19,735 nt of DNA from an uncultured Clostridia bacterium (GTDB lineage: Bacteria; Bacillota; Clostridia; Christensenellales; UBA1242), in contig CALVUB010000005.1 in assembly GCA_944363385.1 (NCBI GenBank), forward strand, positions 1 to 19,735. The letters run 5' to 3'. Position 1 is the first letter of the stretch; the number at the start of each line of letters is the position of its first letter. The position numbers and the translations under genes are program-made. Positions 1-10,400 of the stretch are shown one piece after another. Below the pieces are notes generated by a model. That model was not told the origin of the DNA. It made no database searches and saw nothing but the letters and a program-made list of their open reading frames with translations.

Positions 1-33
1 GCTATTTTTTTATGATTTTTTAATATATTTTTT

Positions 34-1095
34 TTAATTTTTCTTATTTTTCAATTTTTCATAATCAAGTCCCATGGCTTCTTTGATTTTTTCAAGAATT
101 TTTTGAGCAGAATTTCTCGCTTTTTTGCCACCTTCAAACAGAATGTCATAAACTTTGTCGATATTTTCTTCAAGCTCTTTTCGCTTTGCCCTTATTGGAG
201 TGAGCAGCTGGTTGACGATATTGTTTAAGAAAAGTTTGACTTTTACATCGCCAAGTCCTCCCCGTTTGTAATGAGCTTTAAGTTGGTCTAAATTTTTGTA
301 TTCTGGCAAATATTTTTCGAAATGCTCATCTTTACAGAAGGCGTCCAAATATGCAAACACAATATTCCCTTCAATTTGTCCAGGGTCAGACACTTTGATA
401 TGGTTTGGGTCGGTGTAGGCGGACATGATTTTTTCTTTAACGGTCTTTTCGTCATCACAAAGATAGATTGCGTTGCCTGCCGATTTTGACATTTTTAGTT
501 TTCCATCAAGCCCAGGAAGGCGTGCGCAAATTTTATTTTCAGGCAATAACCCTTTGACTTCTCTAAAAACTTGCCCATAAGTGTTATTGAATGAGTGGGC
601 AATTTCCTTTGTTACTTCTATAACAGGCATTTGGTCTTCGCCAACAGGGATTATATTTGCATTGAAGGCCAAAATATCGGCAGCTTGAGAGACTGGATAG
701 TTTAAAAATCCGATAGGTAGTGACTTTTCAAAACCGCGTTGTTTTATTTCGTCTTTGATTGTTGGATTGCGTTGGAGGCGAGAAACAGAAACCAGGTTCA
801 TAAAATAGGCGGTGATTTCAAAAAGTTGTGGCACCTGTGATTGAATAAAAATAGTCACTTTGTTTGGGTCTATGCCTGCAGAGATATAGTCTATCGCCAC
901 TTGAATGATGTTGTTTTTGACTTTATCAACATTGTTTGCGTTGTCGGTCAGCGCTTGAGTGTCGGCAATCATTATATAATATTCGTCATAATCGTTTTTG
1001 TTTTGCAGGTCGATTCTGGTTTTAAGGCTTCCTACATAATGACCGAGGTGCAGATTTCCAGTTGGGCGGTCGCCTGTCAAAATAATGTTGTTCAT
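34..1095 (-). CDS. trpS: Tryptophanyl-tRNA synthetase
   Basis: Cytoplasmic class I aminoacyl-tRNA synthetase that charges tRNA-Trp with tryptophan using ATP. The 353-residue product has the HIGH-type signature GNLHLGH at residues 13-19, preceded by TGDRPT, and a perfect KMSKS loop at 201-205. It also carries a VGEDQMP segment at 151-157, in the place where TrpRS has its conserved GxDQ motif. The length is within the usual 330-350 range plus a short lysine-rich C-terminal tail. I chose the ATG at 1093-1095 because GGAG (1102-1105, minus strand) lies six bases upstream. An in-frame ATG 13 codons earlier falls inside the -10 box of the promoter and would add non-family residues. The gene is transcribed divergently from the giant surface-protein gene. 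No terminator is visible in the 33 bases downstream. Identity is seen directly from the motifs. Confidence 0.96.
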   Translation of the reverse strand: MNNIILTGDRPTGNLHLGHYVGSLKTRIDLQNKNDYDEYYIMIADTQALTDNANNVDKVKNNIIQVAIDYISAGIDPNKVTIFIQSQVPQLFEITAYFMNLVSVSRLQRNPTIKDEIKQRGFEKSLPIGFLNYPVSQAADILAFNANIIPVGEDQMPVIEVTKEIAHSFNNTYGQVFREVKGLLPENKICARLPGLDGKLKMSKSAGNAIYLCDDEKTVKEKIMSAYTDPNHIKVSDPGQIEGNIVFAYLDAFCKDEHFEKYLPEYKNLDQLKAHYKRGGLGDVKVKLFLNNIVNQLLTPIRAKRKELEENIDKVYDILFEGGKKARNSAQKILEKIKEAMGLDYEKLKNKKN

Positions 1096-1132
1096 AATTT
1101 TCTCCATAGTCAACAAAATTTTTTGCAATTTC

Positions 1133-1161
1133 ATTGTAGCTTTTTTTAGTTATCAAGTCAA
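1133..1161 (-). promoter_or_regulatory. trpS promoter (TTGACT-N17-TACAAT)
   Basis: On the minus strand, TTGACT (1156-1161) and TACAAT (1133-1138) are separated by exactly 17 bases, which closely matches the sigma-A consensus. Transcription should begin near 1126, giving a leader of about 30 bases with the GGAG ribosome site near its end. This leader is too short for a tryptophan T-box or attenuator. Confidence 0.75.
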
Positions 1162-1373
1162 GTTTTTGTAACATTTTTGCTGTAAAACTTATCACAAAAT
1201 CAATAAAAATTCTAAAAATTTCTCAATAAATGTTAAAAAAATAGCAAAAAAATCATAAAAAACCCAAAATTTCGTAAAAAAAGTGAAATTAAAACATTTT
1301 TTAGAGTGAAAAAATAAAAACTTTTGTATGCTATTAAAAGATAAAAAATTTATCTTTAAGTGGCTTATTTTGT
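1162..1373. other. A+T-rich divergent intergenic spacer
   Basis: About 210 bases between the trpS promoter and the promoter of the giant gene. The plus strand is dominated by A-runs (aaaaaat and aaaaagtg tracts). No reading frame with a ribosome site, no tRNA and no terminator hairpin is visible. The only clear structure is the inverted repeat at 1337-1357, listed separately. Phased A-tracts could bend the DNA upstream of the promoter, but that is inference. Confidence 0.6.
1337..1357. repeat. Inverted repeat AAAGATAAA-AAA-TTTATCTTT
   Basis: A perfect 9-base inverted repeat (1337-1345 and 1349-1357) with a 3-base spacer lies 16 bases upstream of the -35 box of the giant gene. It could be a binding site for a dimeric regulator or simply A+T-rich symmetry. 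There is no poly-U tract placed to make it a terminator for either divergent gene. Confidence 0.5.
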
Positions 1374-1402
1374 TTGCTTTTGTCGAAACAAAAGACTATA
1401 AT
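1374..1402 (+). promoter_or_regulatory. Promoter of the giant surface-protein gene
   Basis: A consensus TATAAT at 1397-1402 is preceded at 17 bases by TTGCTT (1374-1379), a half-match to TTGACA. The predicted start of transcription is about 1408-1410, giving a leader of roughly 72 bases. The weak -35 box with a perfect -10 box, together with an inverted repeat in the spacer, suggests a regulated promoter. That reading is inference. Confidence 0.65.
1377..1394. promoter_or_regulatory. Candidate operator in the promoter spacer (CTTTTGT-CGAA-ACAAAAG)
   Basis: A perfect 7-base inverted repeat (1377-1383 and 1388-1394) around CGAA fills the spacer between the -35 and -10 boxes and overlaps the end of the -35 box. 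This is a classical position for a repressor dimer to block RNA polymerase. The symmetry is seen directly; the operator role is inferred and no cognate regulator lies in the window. Confidence 0.45.
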
Positions 1403-1409
1403 ATAAATG

Positions 1410-1448
1410 AATTAATTTTGGATTAAGCGTATTAATTCCAAATTAATT
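1410..1448 (+). promoter_or_regulatory. Large imperfect hairpin at the 5' end of the giant-gene mRNA
   Basis: Arms at 1410-1426 and 1432-1448 are near-perfect complements of 17 bases each, with one unpaired T on the left and one unpaired A on the right, closed by a GCGTA loop. The left arm starts at about the predicted transcription start, so the RNA would begin in a stem. The Shine-Dalgarno AAGGAG (1470-1475) is outside the hairpin. A 5'-terminal stem is a known way to protect long mRNAs from 5'-end-dependent decay. It has no U-tract, so it is not a terminator. Confidence 0.5.
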
Positions 1449-1481
1449 AAACACAATAAGTTCAAAATGAAGGAGTTTGTT

Positions 1482-4400
1482 ATGTCAAAGAAAATATCAA
1501 GGGGACTAACTTTCTTAGCTTTAGCGATTTTGAGTTTGGGGGCAATTCTTTTTGTGCCTTCTCTTTTTAGTGGAACAAGGGCAGTGCAGGCCAGTGCTGA
1601 AGAAAAATTTGAAAGCACTGAGGAGAAGCCTTTGTGGGTCGAGAAAGAACTTAATGAGGCAAAGATTGAAGATGCTACATATTTTGGCTTGGATTGTAAG
1701 GTGATTGACTCGGCGGATGACCTTGCATATTTTTCTTATCAAGTGGGTCATGCAGTAGATAAATATGTGACCGCAAACATCTATCTTGCAGATGATATTG
1801 ACTTAAGTGCAGGGCTTTGGACACCTATTGGCACAGAAGAAAATCCTTTTCAAGGCAATTTCTTTGGCAATGGTCACTCTATTTCAAATATTGTCGTTGC
1901 TCAAGCTTCGCAATTCAGAGGCAATGCTGTCGGGCTGTTTGGCGCGGTCAAAAATGGTTCAATCGTGGACTTAACCGTTTCTGGTGGTTTTGCAGTTTCT
2001 TCAATGATTGATGAGACAAACAATGTTGGCACTCTTGTTGGCCACTTAGATGGCAGTGCAAAAGTTATCAACTGCTTTGATGAAACATATCAACCAACAA
2101 ATTCTACATACAGCACAATCGGAACTGCGAAAAGCGGAACATTTGTGATTTATCCATCTAGCAAAAATGGAAAAGAGGCTTATCTTACCACAGCGGAAGA
2201 GATGAGCGGTGCTATAACAATTGAAGATGACGCATCAACCAAAGGTTACACAGCTTTTTATAACACAGCAATTACTCCAGGCGTTTCAGACATTGAAGGC
2301 ACTGGCGTTGGATTTTATAAAGATGGCAAATATTTCTTCTCAGGCAACAAAACAGATTCTCAACAGGTGAGAGTTGCCTTTACTGACACAACTTACACAA
2401 GCACTCTTGCAGGTTTCTCTCATGTTTTATATGCTTCTTCTGCTCCAGTTTTAAGAGAAAATGCAACTGTTGGCGGTGTTTATGCACTTAGAACAGGTTA
2501 TCAAGCCACAATTGGCACTCCTTTAGTGGCTGAAAGTGGTGTGGTAAACTTAACTTGGGAATCAAAGACTGTTAATGTTACTTATGATTTTGACTACAGC
2601 ACAAGAGATGTAAGTTTTAATGTTGGCTATGACACTCCATGGGAAAATATTATTACTGATCGCCCTATTGAAAGACTTGGCTATCAAACCAGAACTCTCT
2701 ATTCAAATGCAGGCAAAACTGAAGAGTTAAACACTTCTGAGCAAAGCCAATTTTTGACTTACTATGCAGACAATGCTGACATTGTTTATATGACTTGGTC
2801 AGACGCAAAAACTTTGACAAGCAAGCTCTATTTTGCGGCTGCAAGCACTGAAGGCGGTGCATATACCAACGCAAAAGGGTCAGACGCCGTTTCTGCAGTT
2901 CAGGTTACAGGAGCAACCCATACAGCCATGTCAACAGGTGACGACTATGATCTTTCAGCTATTCCAGCAGGCGGTCCTATAACAGTCAATTTCACATTAA
3001 ACGATGGCTTTATCTTCCAAGGTGCGGGAGCAGGCTCGCATGTCACATCAAGATCAGATTGGACAATCACTACTGGCGTTTCAGATTTAAACGCTGGTGC
3101 TTATGCTTATTTCCCAAACAGCACAGGGGAAGGGATTAACTACAAAGTTGGTAATACAGGTGGTTATTATGACGCCTACACTCCAGTTGCGGTTAAGGTA
3201 GAGGCGAATGGAGCAAACTATACCATCACTTTCACAAACATTTTAGATAACGGCGGAGAGCTTGTGCTTGTCTTTGGCAAAGAGAGTCAGACTATAAACC
3301 TTAAAGGAACAGGGCTTGAATTTGCCACGGCTTCACTTTCAAACAACTCAAGCCAAACTATTCTCGATTGGGAAAAGAAAACTTTAACCACCAAAGCGGG
3401 TGAAAAATTCACTTTAACCGTGACTAGCACAAATGAAGATTACTATATTTTAACTTATAAAACTTCAGGCTTTAAATTTAATGAAGTTGGCTCAAACAGT
3501 ACAGTCGAGTTAAATGGAGAAACTTATTATAAAAACAGAATATTTAAAACAAACAGCTTTGAAGTTTCATCAACTGAGGAGTTAAGTATAACCCTTACCA
3601 TCAACAGACTGGTAACCTTTATCAAGGTGCAAATTGATTATGGCAAGGATATTGAACAAGACTACCAAGGAGTAGTGCCTGTTTACATTATTAGCTCAAA
3701 TAAGGGGGAACAATTAACTTATACTAGTCGTGTTTTTGAGGTTTCAAACGCAACAGAGACCACAATAAGATTGGGAGAACCAGAGCAAGCTTTCTTCTCT
3801 CTTGCAAGTGTTAGCGGAGTGGAGGGTGTTCAAATTCAAGACAACAGTTTTTCTTATATTTTTGAAAAGACCACAGCAAGCTCTGACGATCCTGCCTATA
3901 CAATCACAATCTATCCTGCGAAAATAGCCTATGATGTGAGCATTTCTTACACTCTTGACGGACAACCAATTGATGAAGAGGTTGCCAAGAGATTTGTAAC
4001 CTTCTCAGGCACAACCACAGATCTTGACTATGCTCTTGCAAGTGGCTATGAGTATAGTCTTGCACTGAAAACAGGTGCTCAAACTTGGCTTGACTATGGC
4101 GTTTCAGTAACACTTTCTAACGCAGGCTCAACTCAAGCAGGAGTGTCACAAGCATCATTAATTCAAGGTGCGACAAACAATGTTTTAAAAGGCACATTTG
4201 ACTCTGGAAACAACTTTGAGTTCACATACTTGCCAGGAACAATAGACTCTACAATCACAGTGGCTTTGACCAGCAAAACGATAAGTGTAAACTTTAAAGG
4301 ACTTGTGCTTAACAGTGGTGACAAAAAAACTCCTTTCACAACCACAAACTATGCAAGTCTTACATTAAGATATAGCGCAGACAGACTTGGCACTTTGACA

Positions 4401-7400
4401 ATTTCGCAAGGTGGATTTACAAGCGTGTCGATTGAAAACGGATACTATCTTGTTGGTTGGTATCTTTCAAACGGCACAGTTGTAAACACTTTCTCAAATG
4501 CAGAATTGCTTGCAAATGAAGAGTTTAAAACTCTTGTTGAGTCAAGCGCAAAAGGAAATAAACCGGCGCCAACTGTCACAATCAATCCGCTTGTTGAAAA
4601 GAGGGTTATAAACCTTTCTTACAGCTCGAATGGTGAAGATGACGAAGAGGGCGTTAGTGACGATGGCTCTTTAGCGCCAAGCTATAGCTATCGCGACCCA
4701 GCTGTTGCACTTAGCACCACAAAATATAAGAAAATTGGCTACTCTTTCAGTGGTTGGACTGCAACTGAAGGCACAACAAATGGCAATCAATATCAACTTG
4801 TTGGCGCAAACTGGAACGCCTTCTGGGAAAGAGGCTCAAGCACTTCAGTTTGGGAGAGTTTTGTCACCACAGCAGAAAGCGACCCCCGCGCTGAAAGAGG
4901 TGTTGTTTTGACTGCAAACTTTAACATTCTGACTTACAAGATTTCAGTTGACTCAGACAGAACTTTAAATATATCTTTAGGGCAATCTGTAACCTTTACA
5001 AAGGCAGGCAACAACACTTATGCAATCTACTCAGTTGGCTCAAACAATGTTAACGGCGCTACCAAAACAGGGCATGAAGTTACTGGTTACACCATAAAGG
5101 GCAAAGAAGGCTCAGAGCAGACAGGGCAAACAACAACCTTCACTCTTACTCTTGAAAACATACAAAACTACATTGCAGAGGACAACCTTTATTCGGTCAG
5201 CGCAAGCGATGGCGCCCACTTTGTCATCACCTCAGAGTTCAAGCCTTTGGTGCTTAAACTCTATATCACCAAAAGCCCTAACGAGTACTATACCGTTGAC
5301 CTTTCTGACGACATGCCAGAAGGTGCAGGCGGAACAGACAGCACAGGAACTTATGTCAACATAAGCTATGGGCAAAAGCCAAGCGAGGTTCTTTCTTATG
5401 TGAAAGTAACAAGACCAGGCTTTACACACACTGGCGGCTACACAATTGGTGGTGTCGACTTTGCAGTGGACACAGCATACACCCAAACCACAAACGCAAC
5501 TCTTATGCCAAAATTTGCCGTTAACGAAGAGGATGAGTTTTGGAGTAGTTATGTGAATGTTAAATATTCAGAAGATTTTGAAATTGAAAACAAACAAACT
5601 CACAACAAATATGAATTTTATCTCACTTTCCCAGGAGAGGTTGATGAAATTGAATTAATGAGTATCATTTTCAAACCTAACATAGGCAGTGGTCTTTCAA
5701 TTTCTTCAACGAAAAAAATTTACATCAAAGGCTACTCACAGGTTTTTGAGAACGTGGTTCCTCAAGATGGATCTCCAACAATCAAGATTGGCACTGTTTT
5801 CACTTTAATTTTAGAACTTTTGCGACAAGGGGTTATACAAGAAGCACTTTCAGATATCACGCTTGTCTGTGAATATACTATTGAAGATCATGTTACAAGC
5901 GAAACTATGACAAAAGTTGTTGAGACAAAACCTTTTAAAGTTTTGCAAAACGAAATGTTGGTAAGCATTAGTGATTCGGTCGACAGCTACTATACTGGCA
6001 CAGAAAACATTGTTTTGACCACTGAAGAAATTTCTTCAACCTTGACTACGACAATGAAATATGATGCTCATGGAAATCCATCGCCTGTTTCACAACAAAT
6101 GCCAATCGAAAGCGAAATGATGCAAGATTCAAAAATCATAGATGAGGCACAAACTTTTGCAGTTAGTGACACTTCTTACGATGCAAAAATTCTTTTTGAA
6201 AGTAACAGATTAACAGCATGGGGAGATATGGACGAAGAGGCTTTTAGGAAGGTTGTGTCATTCACTTATCCAGGTTGCGAGATTGAAATCAGTGATGGCG
6301 TTTATTACATTTACTTTACATGTGAAAGTGCTGTTGATGTTGTAAAATCTCCAGCGGTTATCAGATTTGAGTCCACTGGCGCAGCTTATGTCAGTGGCAT
6401 GGTGATGACCGTTGCTCAAAGCGAAAGCGGATCGTTCAATGTGCTTGACAATCCAAGCTATCCTTTCACCTATTCCTTTAAAGAAATAACTCTTGCAGAG
6501 AACTCTTTTGACAGTCTTCCTCAAACCTTTACTGGAACAGAAACAACAGCTGACCAAACGGTTTTCAACATTTCAGAACTTGTCATTCAAAAAAATGGTC
6601 AAGGCGACAATCTGCTGTCAAACTTTGATTGGGTGATTTCAACAGAGTCTTCTTTCACAGTGTATGACAGCTCAAACTTTACAACATATCGCTATCAGGC
6701 AAGATATTTCACAGCAAATGAAGACAGAACAGCTCTTACCGCCATGTCAAACACATGGAAAGACAACCATGTTCATAACTTTACCGTTTCAAACATAATG
6801 GTCAACGGCTCATCTTTTTCACCAAACAATGGCTACAGCCATATTAAAGACGGAAAAATCTTCTTTACAATTTATGGCAATGGCGAAAGCGAGCTTGTTA
6901 TTTCAGTTAACCCAGACACCGTTACAAGCCTTAGCATGGATATTACAGTCAATGCAAATGCAAGCGCAAATGTAAGTGGTCTTGTGCTTTACAACTGGCA
7001 AACAGACACAACAATTGACGAAAGTTTGTTTGGAAATGTTACAGCAGACCCTATGACAAAACTTGACTATAACACCAGCCAAGCCCAGACAACCTATGCT
7101 GTGTTTACCGATGTGACAAAAGTTTTGGTAGACTTCAACCTCAGCGGACTTGAAAACGAAACGCTTTATGTTGCAAGCGATGACCGCTTTCCAATTAACG
7201 ACCCAACAGACAGCGAAAAAGAACTTGCCTTTGACGGTTTTGTTTCAAGCGGAAACGGAGCGCAAATCACCGACAATGAAGGAAACAGCACAGTCGCATG
7301 CACCACAGCAGGCGGAAGCGCCACCTTCAAAGCAAAGTGGAGGCTTACAAATGTTAATATTGAGCTTGACGAAACAAAATCAGAGCTGACTATAACTACG

Positions 7401-10400
7401 ATAAGACAGAAAGCTGGTGTTGAAATTTATTTCAATGACCTACTTAACAATCTTTCAAAAAGGTTTATCTTTGGGAACGCAAGTTATGCTGACAAGATTA
7501 AGGTTGTAGCAACAAAAACAAGTGGAAAAGGCGCAGAAACGTCACCTTTAACATTAAATGTTTTCAATACTAATTATTTTGATTTGCCATATTACGAAAT
7601 GGTTGGCTCTATATCTGGCGGTCAACACTGTTATTTATCGCTTGACAACTTGGGAACATACAAACTTAAAGTAACTTATTCTTACAATGACGGCATTCAA
7701 ACAACAACCATCACAAAAGATTACGAATTTAGCATTTCTATGGTTATGGCTGAAATAAGAGTTGGAAACATTGCAGAGGCAAACAAAGATTTGGTTTTTG
7801 CAAACTCAGAATTCCAAGAAATCACTTTGCCTTGCACTTTGTATGTAACGCAAGATGACCTTACAAAGCCTTCAGAAATTGTGAGCGATCTTTCTCTTTC
7901 AGCTGATGAAATCAAAAAATATGTGGTGTTTAACGGAAGCTCTGACTTAAGCAGTATTAGTGACATGATGTATTTCGATGTTACCACACCACAAGGAGTG
8001 GACGGCAAGAGACTTGACAACTTCTACCGCGCAGGCGAATACATTTTTGAGGCAAAAGTGCCTGAGAAATTTGCAAAATATGTCAAAGCAGTCAACCCAG
8101 AAAATGAGGAAGAGGCTAAGTTCACCATTGCAAAATACCAGATTGACCTTAAAGATTATAACGACTCAATTAATATCGGAAAACCTTATTCAACTCCTGA
8201 CCCAGAGACTATTTCAAGCGAAATCACCATTTCTGCATTGCAAGATTCGCCTAAGGTTAAGGTTTACTTTACAAGAGAAGCAGGAGAAGCGGTTAACAAT
8301 GAGGTCGATACAGGTTATGCTCTTTCAGTTAGAGATGACCAAACTTACACAAACGGATTAAGTCAAGCCGATGCTCAAAATTATGTTATCAATGCAGAAG
8401 GCTTTAATGCTGAATTTGTGATTTTTGAAAATGACTCATCAGAGCTTCAAGTTAGCCTTGACAACGGTATTCACCACATTTACAATGGAAAAGTAGTTAC
8501 AAGCTTTAAAGTGGTTTATCAAAATTCACAATTCATTCTGCAGGCTTTAGCAAGTGATAATTCAGTTTTAGCCACAACGCCGATTAGCGTTAAAATGATG
8601 GTAGACGGCACAGGTTATGACCTTGTGGAAGGGGCTAAGGCTCAAACTGCAAAAGGAATAGCTATCTCGCTCACAAATGGAGCGGTTAAAGACCACAACG
8701 AAACTGGCTATGCCTTGTCGGTAACTTTCACTGGTGAGGGCTTCACAACAATCTCATTTGCTGAAAATGGGGACAACAACCTTTATATCGACAAAGCAAC
8801 TTTGTCTATTTCTTTAATCACAAAAGTATTTGACTATACAACAACCTTTATTGATAGCAATATTACCTACACAGGAGAGGTTTCTAGTGACGATGTTTCT
8901 CTTAGCGGTAACTTTGACAGCGAACATGGTGGCGTGAGAACGGTTTCGGGAGATATTGCAATTTCGGGAGCAGCTGCAAACAACTATCAAGTTGCATTTG
9001 CTGAAAATTGCACAATAACTATCACTCCAAAACAAGTTGGCGAGGCAACCGTTTCTATTACAACAAGCGAGATTGAGTATGGCAAAATCTCAAAAGATAT
9101 GGATGTTGATGAGCTTATCTCTCTGCTTGGCACAATTACCGTGAATATTGATAGTAAAAACTTATCTCTCTCTGACTACCTTTCAATCTCTGATTTTGCA
9201 ATTGACGGCGCAAGCTATTCAAGTTCAGACAGTCTTGTGGCAAACAGCACGGCTTACACTATCAACTTTGTGCTTGCTTCAACTGACTATGTTGGCATGA
9301 ATGGCACAGATGAGGCAGGAGCAAGTGGTCAAATCACTATCAAAGCAAAAGTGTTAGACCTTTCTGGCACGACCATTTCTAAGGGTTATGACGGAACAGC
9401 AAAACTGCCAGAGGGTATCAACTGGCAAGGGCTTGACATTGTCGGCATTGATGAAGTCTCTGTCGATATGGAACAATCTGCTTTTGAAAACAAAGGCAAA
9501 GGCTCTCATAAAGTGACTATCAAATTAACAGGCAAGGACAGCGCAAACTATAGCGTTACAGACAATGTTACAGGTCAAATCACAGCAATCACCATTACCC
9601 TTCAAGCTGATGTAACCGAAAACTTGCCAGAAGATGGCTTTGTTGACGGCAACCAAACCATAACAAATGGCAACCTTCAAATCAGAGTATCTTATCCATT
9701 TGATGAAGGCGCAAATGTTGACGAGATTATCTCTTCTTGGGCAAAACCTTCAAGAGTTGGCTACACAGTGACAGGTTACAGCTATAAAGAAACAAGTGGC
9801 ACATTCACTACAATCACAGCAGAAAATCTCGTGGCTTTCCTTGAAAAAATCGCAACTGACTCCGCAAATACTGACAAAACTGCAACAATCTATCCAAATT
9901 GGCAGATTGATTCAATCACCATCACAATCACTGGCGAAAATCTTGCTTCAATTTCAGCAGATCCTAGTGACAAAGTCAATATTGTTGACGGAAACTTTGA
10001 CGACAACAGTGCAAGCGTTACGGTAGACTACTATTCAAGCTTTAATCTTACTCTCACTACCAAAAATGGCTACAAAATCACTGGCGTAAGAATAGGCAAC
10101 AACACTCAAAGCGAAGGCTTGGGAGCAAACACCTTTACGGCAAACTTTACAAATCTTGGCTCAAGCACAAGCATTCAAGTTACAACCTCATCGATTGTTG
10201 TAACATTCAACTTTGACAAAAACATTCCAACAGTTGAGGGCGCTCTCATCACAGAAACCTCTTCAACTGGCTCAAGTGTAACTGTAAATTATGCTGACCT
10301 TAATGCTGAAACGCTGGACAGCATTCTTCCAAATATCACATTGACAGAAGGAACATTCACTCTTTCTGGTTGGAAAAATGGCGAAGCTGATTTGACTTTG

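Noticed and set aside
1-33. Terminator for trpS beyond its stop codon.
   Set aside because: The stretch is A/T-only runs on the coding strand with no G/C stem; if a terminator exists it is outside the window.
1096-1139. T-box or tryptophan attenuator upstream of trpS.
   Set aside because: The promoter at 1133-1161 leaves only about 30 bases of leader, with no specifier stem, no T-box sequence and no terminator hairpin.
841-1149. Plus-strand open frame of 102 codons opposite the 5' part of trpS.
   Set aside because: It lies wholly antisense to the conserved synthetase and its promoter, lacks a ribosome site and resembles no family; a shadow frame.
1467-1481. Earlier ATG start for the giant protein, adding five residues (MKEFV).
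   Set aside because: The Shine-Dalgarno AAGGAG lies inside those codons and is ideally spaced for the ATG at 1482.
7978-8361. 127-codon plus-strand frame inside the giant gene, the longest internal alternative frame.
   Set aside because: It is Gln/Lys/Leu/Thr-rich in the way expected from reading the repeat gene out of frame, has no Shine-Dalgarno site, and is covered by the uninterrupted main frame.
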